Shown here: in pieces, positions 58,881-64,000 of the stretch
Numbering within the stretch: the first letter of the stretch is position 1
Layout of the letters: each line of letters starts with the position of its first letter
NCBI RefSeq assembly: GCF_017589465.1
Contig: NZ_JAELYA010000004.1
Location: 186,001 to 250,000 of the forward strand
Direction of reading: 5' to 3'
Length of the DNA: 64,000 nucleotides
DNA from: Pseudomonas schmalbachii
GTDB lineage: Bacteria > Pseudomonadota > Gammaproteobacteria > Pseudomonadales > Pseudomonadaceae
Translations under genes and position numbers: made by a program
The notes under the pieces: model-generated
What the model was told of the DNA's origin: nothing
Databases searched by the model: none
The model's input: the letters and a program-made list of their open reading frames with translations, nothing else

Positions 58881-61061
58881 TTACACCGCCTCCAGCTTCG
58901 CATACCCCAACATCAGCCACTTGCTGCCTTCGCTGTCGAAGTTCACCTGCACCCGTGCCTGGGCGCCGGAGCCTTCGAAGTTGAGGATCACGCCGTCGCC
59001 GAACAGCGGGTGGCGCACCGACTGGCCGAGGTTGAACGGCGTATCCGGCACGCTGGCGCCGCCGAACAGGCTGCTGCTGCGCTGGCCGCCGCCGAGCGGG
59101 CGGCTCACCGAGTTGGACAGGCGCACTTCCTGGATCAGCCCCGGCGGGATTTCGCGGACGAAGCGCGACACCTTGTTGTAGGTCTCGCTGCCATACAGCC
59201 GGCGGGTTTCCGCGTAGGTCATGACCAGCCGCTGCATGGCGCGGGTGATGCCGACGTAGGCCAGGCGGCGTTCCTCTTCCAGGCGGCCGGGTTCTTCCAG
59301 GCTCATCTTGTGCGGGAACAGGCCTTCCTCCATGCCGGCGAGGAACACCAGCGGGAACTCCAGGCCCTTGGCGCTGTGCAGGGTCATCAGCTGGATGCTG
59401 TCCTCGAAGGCGTCGGCCTGGGTGTCGCCGGACTCCAGCGCGGTGTGGTCGAGGAAGGCCACCAGCGGCGGCACGTCCTCATCCTCCGGACTCTCGAAGG
59501 CGCGGGCGGCGCTGACCAGTTCCTCCAGGTTCTCCACCCGTGCCTGGCCTTTCTCGCCCTTTTCTTCCTTGTGATAGGTGATCAGCCCGGACTGCTCGAT
59601 GACGGTCTGGGTCATCAGGTGCAGCGGCATTTCCTCGACCTTCTGCGCCAGCAGGTCGATGGTTTCGAGGAAGCCCTGCAGGGCGCTGGCGGCGCGGCCG
59701 GCCACGGCTTTCGCGGCGATCACGTCGTTGATCGCACGCCACATCGAGGTGCCGTTCAGGCGCGCGGCGTTGCGGATCGCCTCGACGGTCTTCTCGCCGA
59801 TGCCGCGCGGCGGCACGTTGACCACCCGCTCCAGCGCTGCGTCGTCGTCGCGCAGGCGGATCAGGCGCAGGTAGGCCAGGGCGTTCTTGATTTCGGCGCG
59901 TTCGAAGAAGCGCTGGCCGCCGTAGATGCGGTAGGGAATCTTCTCGCGCAGCAGCGCCTCTTCCAGCACCCGCGACTGGGCGTTGGAGCGGTAGAGGATG
60001 GCGATCTCGCTGCGCTTGAGGCCGTCCTTGCGCAGGGCGTCCTCGATGGTCTCGACGATGTAGCGCGCCTCGTCGTGCTCGTTGAAGCCGGAGTACAGCG
60101 TGATCGGGTCGCCGTCGGAACCGTCGGTCCACAGCTCCTTGCCGAGACGCCCCTGGTTGTTGGCGATCAGCGCGTTGGCGGCGTTGAGGATGGTGCCGGT
60201 GGAGCGGTAATTCTGCTCCAGGCGGATGTCCTCGGTGTTGGCGAAATCGTCGGAGAAGCGCTGGATGTTCTCGATCTTCGCCCCGCGCCAGCCGTAGATC
60301 GACTGGTCGTCGTCGCCCACCACCATCAGGCTCTCGCCACCCTTGGCGATGAAGCGCAGCCAGGCGTACTGCACGGCGTTGGTGTCCTGGAACTCGTCCA
60401 CCAGCACGTGACGGAAGCGCCGCTGGTAGTGCTCCAGCAGGCTCGGGCGGTCGCGCCAGAGTTCCAGCGAGCGCAGCAGCAGTTCGGCGAAGTCGACCAC
60501 GCCGGCGCGCTGGCAGGCGGCCTCGTAGGCTTCGTAGATCTTCAGGTTGGTGGCGAGGAACAGGTCGCCGCCGGCCTGGATGTTCTGCGGGCGCAGGCCC
60601 TCGTCCTTCTGGCTGTTGATGAACCACTGCGCCTGGCGCGGCGGCCAGCGCTGCTCGTCCAGCCCCAGCTCGCGGATCACCCGCTTGACCAGGCGCAGCT
60701 GGTCGTCGCTGTCGAGGATCTGGAAGCCCTCCGGCAACCCCGCCTCCTGCCAGTGCGCGCGCAGCAGGCGGTGGGCGAGGCCGTGGAAGGTGCCGACCCA
60801 CATGCCCATCGGGTTGATCCCGAGGAGCTGCTCGATGCGCGCGCGCATCTCGGCGGCGGCCTTGTTGGTGAAGGTCACGGCCAGGATGCTGTGCGGCGAG
60901 GCGTGCTCGACCTGGATCAGCCAGGCGATGCGGTGCACCAGCACGCGGGTCTTGCCGGAGCCGGCGCCGGCAAGCACGCGCTGGCGCCCCAGCGGCGCGG
61001 CGACGGCCTGGCGCTGGGGATCGTTGAGGGAGTTCAGCAGGAGGGAGAGATCGTCATTCAT
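58881..61061 (-). CDS. uvrD: DNA helicase II, UvrD
   Basis: The 726-residue superfamily 1A helicase acts in mismatch and excision repair. Motif I is GAGSGKTRVL (about 30-39), motif Ia TFTNKAAAEM, motif II DEFQDTN, motif III GDDDQSIYGWRGA, motif IV YRSNAQSR, motif V TLHSAKGLEFP and motif VI VGITRAMQRL. The C-terminal tail with VRHPLFGDGVI is the UvrD/PcrA Tudor-like end. The start 61061 gives MNDDLSLLLN; ATG 61070 is three codons longer. Confidence 0.96.
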   Translation of the reverse strand: MNDDLSLLLNSLNDPQRQAVAAPLGRQRVLAGAGSGKTRVLVHRIAWLIQVEHASPHSILAVTFTNKAAAEMRARIEQLLGINPMGMWVGTFHGLAHRLLRAHWQEAGLPEGFQILDSDDQLRLVKRVIRELGLDEQRWPPRQAQWFINSQKDEGLRPQNIQAGGDLFLATNLKIYEAYEAACQRAGVVDFAELLLRSLELWRDRPSLLEHYQRRFRHVLVDEFQDTNAVQYAWLRFIAKGGESLMVVGDDDQSIYGWRGAKIENIQRFSDDFANTEDIRLEQNYRSTGTILNAANALIANNQGRLGKELWTDGSDGDPITLYSGFNEHDEARYIVETIEDALRKDGLKRSEIAILYRSNAQSRVLEEALLREKIPYRIYGGQRFFERAEIKNALAYLRLIRLRDDDAALERVVNVPPRGIGEKTVEAIRNAARLNGTSMWRAINDVIAAKAVAGRAASALQGFLETIDLLAQKVEEMPLHLMTQTVIEQSGLITYHKEEKGEKGQARVENLEELVSAARAFESPEDEDVPPLVAFLDHTALESGDTQADAFEDSIQLMTLHSAKGLEFPLVFLAGMEEGLFPHKMSLEEPGRLEEERRLAYVGITRAMQRLVMTYAETRRLYGSETYNKVSRFVREIPPGLIQEVRLSNSVSRPLGGGQRSSSLFGGASVPDTPFNLGQSVRHPLFGDGVILNFEGSGAQARVQVNFDSEGSKWLMLGYAKLEAV

Positions 61062-61233
61062 GGGCGGCATTCTACCGGGGGGCGGAAAACCCCGGCAAAC
61101 CGGTCCGCCATCCGGCGCGGACGCTCCGGCGACATTCGGCAGCGGAGCGAAGCACGCACTTTGCCGCCTGCGCAGGCTAAGATCGTTTTCCATGAGCCCG
61201 ATATACGGCGGCATCACTGGACAAGGAAACGCC

Positions 61234-63408
61234 ATGCGTCTGTACGGACTACCCCTTCTGGCCCTGCTGATCGGCAGCTTCGGCGTGCAGGATGCGCGCG
61301 CGAGCAGCGACGACGCCTGCTACCCGACCTGGAACCTCAAGCGCGATACGCTGGATATCTGCAACAGCCTGCCGTTCCTCAGCCCGGGCAACGACAGCCG
61401 GGTCAACCTGCAACTGCTGCTGGCCGACGCCGGACAGGCATCGCTTGACGGACATCCGCTGCCCGAAGACGAAAAGCAGGTGGGCTACGGGCTGGTGCCG
61501 TTCCCGCTGTCCCGCCTGTTCGACAGCGTGCCGGCGGAGGAAACCGCCGTTGCCCCGAGCGCCGATGCGGCACTGGCGGAACTGGTGGCGCGCCTCGGTT
61601 TGCCGGCCGACGCCATTCCGGCTGCCGGCGAGAGCTTCGCCAGCGGCGAGGGCAGCCGTTGCCGCAGCAACAACACGGCGACCGCCCGCGAGTTCCTCGG
61701 CCAGTTGCTGCTCACCGCCGATTTGCCGGCCAGCGAGCGGCAGGCGCTGGCGCGCGGCCGCCTGGCGCTGCTGCAGGGTTGCCAGTGGGACGAGGCGCAG
61801 CTCGCCGGAATGCTGCCGGGCGACATCAGCTCCGCCGCGGGACGCGACTTCGCCGGCTATCTGCGCGGCGTGGCGGCTTTCTACAGCGGTCATTTCGCCG
61901 AGGCGCTGCAGGCCTTCCGCGCCCTGCAGGACAGCAAGCAGGCCTGGCTGCAGGAAACCGCGCGCTACATGCTCGGCCGCAACCAGCTCAACGCCGCACA
62001 ACAGCATGCCTTCGACGACATGGGCTATCCCGACCTGCGCAAGGTCGACAAGGCGCCGCTGAAGTCCGCCGAAGAAGCCTTCGATGCCTACCTGAAACGT
62101 TATCCACAGGGACGCTACGCGGCATCGGCCAAGGGCCTGCAGCGGCGCATCTACTGGCTGATGAGCGACCAGCAGCGGCTGGCCGGCGAGTATGCCGGGC
62201 TGTTTGCCAGTAAGGATGCGGCGCCGCGCGGCGAGCTGATCCAGGAGGTCGACAACAAGCTGCTGACCACCGCCCACCCGGCGGACGTGCGCGATCCGCA
62301 CCTGCTGGCGGTGCTCGACCTGATGCAGATGCGTCACCACGAGCCGAACGAGGAACGCGCCCTGGATTCAGCCGCTCTGCAGCGGCAGAAGACGCTGTTC
62401 TCCGCGCGTCCGGCGCTGCACGACTACCTGCTGGCGGCCTGGGCCTTCTACGTCTCGGAAGACCCCGCAGCGACCCTGCGCCTGCTGCCGCAGGACGTGC
62501 CGGACAAGCTCGACTACCTCGCCTTCAGCCAGCAGACCCTGCGCGGCTTCGCCCTGGAAGCCGGCAACGACTGGCTCGGAGCCGAGAAGCTCTATCTGCA
62601 ACTGCTGCCCAAGGCCCAGTTGCCGCTGCAGCGCGAGCAGCTGGAACTGGCGCTGGCCTTCAACTACGAGCGCAGCGATCGGCTGGTGAAGGTCTTCGCG
62701 GCGAACTCGCCGGTGAGCACTCCGGCCATCCGCGAAATCCTCCTGCGCCATATCGCCGGTCCGGACCTGCTGCGCCTCCAGGTGGCGGCGCCGGCGATAC
62801 CCGCCGAGGAGCGCGACGCCGCGCTGTTCACCCTGCTGTACAAGGACCTGCTGCGCGGGCACTACCAGAACTTCATCGACGATCTCGCCCTGCTGCCCAC
62901 CGAGCCATCTGACAAGCCGCTGACCGCGAGCATCGGCTACCTGTACGGCAACGGCATGCCGCTCACCCTGTTCCAGTGGCCGGGCGGCAAGGGCACCTCG
63001 GGCTACGACTGCCCGCCGATCCGCGACGTGGCGCTGGCCATGCAGCAGGACCCGCAGCCGCCGCAGGCGCTGAACTGCCTCGGCGAATTCATCCTGCGCA
63101 ACGGCCTCGACGGCTTCCCCCTCGACCGCCAGCCCGGCGAGCGCGAGCTGGGCGGCAGCGCCTCGCTGTTCGAAGGCCCGCTGTATTCGCGGCTGGACGG
63201 CTACCTGAAGGTCATCGGCGACGCCAATGCGGCGGACGATGACCGCGCCTATGCGCTGTACCGGGCGATCAACTGCTACGCGCCGAGCGGCTACAACGGC
63301 TGCGGCAGCCAGGACATCCCGCCGAACCAGCGCAAGCAGTGGTTCCGCACCCTCAAGTCGAAATATGCCGCGACGCCCTGGGCGAAGTCGCTGAAGTACT
63401 ACTGGTAG
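61234..63408 (+). CDS. Large secreted protein with helical-repeat character, unknown function
   Basis: The 724-residue protein has a signal peptide (cleaved near ARASSDD, about residue 24) and is predominantly helical. Segments such as VAAFYSGHFAEALQAFRALQ and YLKRYPQGRYAASAKGLQRR are TPR-like. Cysteines occur in pairs near both ends. It lies five bases before the next secreted protein, and the pair is likely cotranscribed. A pair of adjacent hypothetical genes lies beside uvrD in PAO1. Function is unknown; scaffold or periplasmic roles are guesses. Confidence 0.8.
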   Translation: MRLYGLPLLALLIGSFGVQDARASSDDACYPTWNLKRDTLDICNSLPFLSPGNDSRVNLQLLLADAGQASLDGHPLPEDEKQVGYGLVPFPLSRLFDSVPAEETAVAPSADAALAELVARLGLPADAIPAAGESFASGEGSRCRSNNTATAREFLGQLLLTADLPASERQALARGRLALLQGCQWDEAQLAGMLPGDISSAAGRDFAGYLRGVAAFYSGHFAEALQAFRALQDSKQAWLQETARYMLGRNQLNAAQQHAFDDMGYPDLRKVDKAPLKSAEEAFDAYLKRYPQGRYAASAKGLQRRIYWLMSDQQRLAGEYAGLFASKDAAPRGELIQEVDNKLLTTAHPADVRDPHLLAVLDLMQMRHHEPNEERALDSAALQRQKTLFSARPALHDYLLAAWAFYVSEDPAATLRLLPQDVPDKLDYLAFSQQTLRGFALEAGNDWLGAEKLYLQLLPKAQLPLQREQLELALAFNYERSDRLVKVFAANSPVSTPAIREILLRHIAGPDLLRLQVAAPAIPAEERDAALFTLLYKDLLRGHYQNFIDDLALLPTEPSDKPLTASIGYLYGNGMPLTLFQWPGGKGTSGYDCPPIRDVALAMQQDPQPPQALNCLGEFILRNGLDGFPLDRQPGERELGGSASLFEGPLYSRLDGYLKVIGDANAADDDRAYALYRAINCYAPSGYNGCGSQDIPPNQRKQWFRTLKSKYAATPWAKSLKYYW

Positions 63409-63413
63409 GCGCG

Positions 63414-64000
63414 ATGCGCTGGCTGCTGGCGTTGTGGCTGCTGCATGGCGCGGCGGCGCAGGCGGATACGGTACGCGCGGAGGACTACGACGCCTTCTGG
63501 CTGTGGAGCGGCGTGGCCGCGCAACCGGTGCTGGCGCAGGCGCGCAGCCTCTATGTATTGCAGGGGCAGATCAGCGCGAGCCGGCATGGCGGGGTGCGGC
63601 TGATCGCCCAGGGCATCGCCATTCCCCGGCTCACCCGGGGCGAGGTGTGGGTGGTCTATCGGGCGCACACCCTGCGCTGGAGCGAAGATATCCACAGGAC
63701 CCTGCTGGCCCAGCTGCGGCGCTGGCGCCGGGCAGGGAATCCGGTGGTCGGTGTGCAGATCGACTTCGATGCGCGTACGCGATACCTCGGCGAATATGCC
63801 GCCTTCCTCCGCGACTTTCGGCAAAAGCTGCCGCCTGATTACAAACTGAGCATCACCGGCCTGCTCGACTGGAGCAGCAACGCCGAGCCGGAGGCGATCA
63901 ACCAGCTCAGGGGCGTGGTCGACGAGGTGGTGGTGCAGACCTACCAGGGCCGCCACAGCATCCCCGACTACGCCGCCTACCTGCCACGGGTGAGCCGCCT
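63414..64000 (+). CDS. DUF3142-type secreted protein (partial, C-terminus beyond window)
   Basis: The frame opens at ATG 63414, five bases after the previous stop, and remains open to base 64000 (195 codons). A signal peptide ends near AAAQADT. The visible part (RAEDYDAFWLWSGVAAQP; GNPVVGVQIDFDARTRYLGEYAAFL; VDEVVVQTYQGRHS) looks like a (beta/alpha)8 glycosidase-like DUF3142 domain, with an Asp-x-Asp in the second beta strand. No substrate can be given. Confidence 0.8.
   Translation, partial: MRWLLALWLLHGAAAQADTVRAEDYDAFWLWSGVAAQPVLAQARSLYVLQGQISASRHGGVRLIAQGIAIPRLTRGEVWVVYRAHTLRWSEDIHRTLLAQLRRWRRAGNPVVGVQIDFDARTRYLGEYAAFLRDFRQKLPPDYKLSITGLLDWSSNAEPEAINQLRGVVDEVVVQTYQGRHSIPDYAAYLPRVSR

Overview
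The window is dense, high-GC chromosomal DNA of a Pseudomonas close to the aeruginosa/citronellolis/nitroreducens side of the genus. This is inferred from the gene families present: the gbdR-sdaB-cbcXWV glycine-betaine locus, the aruRS/aruHI arginine-transaminase locus, pdxY, a glutamine-synthetase-like ligase, uvrD, and many REP-type palindromes. Gene blocks resemble PAO1 segments I remember as PA5376-5388, PA4975-4983, PA5516-5523 and PA5441-5443, but in a different order. No tRNA, rRNA, CRISPR array, prophage or complete insertion sequence was seen.

Layout. 1-5.6 kb: minus-strand transporters (a Na/Pi cotransporter cut by the window edge, TerC, CitMHS, AEC). 6.2-8.8 kb: a NitT/TauT-type ABC importer operon. 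9.0-10.5 kb: a caiX-like quaternary-amine binding protein and a cdhB-like thioesterase. 10.5-11.1 kb: a small orphan gene and a candidate minus-strand sRNA. 11.1-13.75 kb: an AT-richer islet with a TbpB-like surface lipoprotein and its Slam outer-membrane translocator (type XI secretion). 13.8-20.3 kb: gbdR, sdaB and cbcXWV for betaine and choline uptake and catabolism. 20.6-25.1 kb: a LuxR regulator, a class III transaminase, a polyamine-type binding protein and a TetR regulator. 25.2-41.7 kb: a large arginine-transaminase gene cluster (aruR, periplasmic sensor protein, aruS, permease, acyl-CoA enzymes, aruI, racemase, aruH, aldehyde dehydrogenase, flavodoxin-fold oxidoreductase). 42-49.6 kb: LysR regulator, small secreted protein, hydrolase, pdxY, K+/H+ antiporter, a MITE-like element and a thioesterase. 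49.9-53.8 kb: SDR, gamma-glutamyl ligase and aminotransferase. 54-64 kb: small lipoprotein, SUKH protein, Tim44-like protein, PaiB, a second antiporter, uvrD and two secreted proteins of unknown role, the last cut by the window end.

How the genes fit together. Most metabolic genes serve uptake and breakdown of nitrogenous compounds: betaine, carnitine-like and choline-like solutes, polyamines and arginine. Arginine would be racemised in the periplasm, imported, transaminated by AruH, decarboxylated by AruI and oxidised by the aldehyde dehydrogenase. The linked acyl-CoA synthetase, dehydrogenase and hydratase suggest a further CoA-dependent branch. Sensing would go through AruS/AruR with a separate periplasmic binding protein.

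The most unusual features are the Slam/lipoprotein islet with an internal terminator, GTAG-ended palindromic repeats that supply the stop codons of four genes (one element fills the whole gap between two convergent genes), the large excess of exact DnaA-box nonamers, a TA-flanked MITE, and a hidden minus-strand sRNA candidate.
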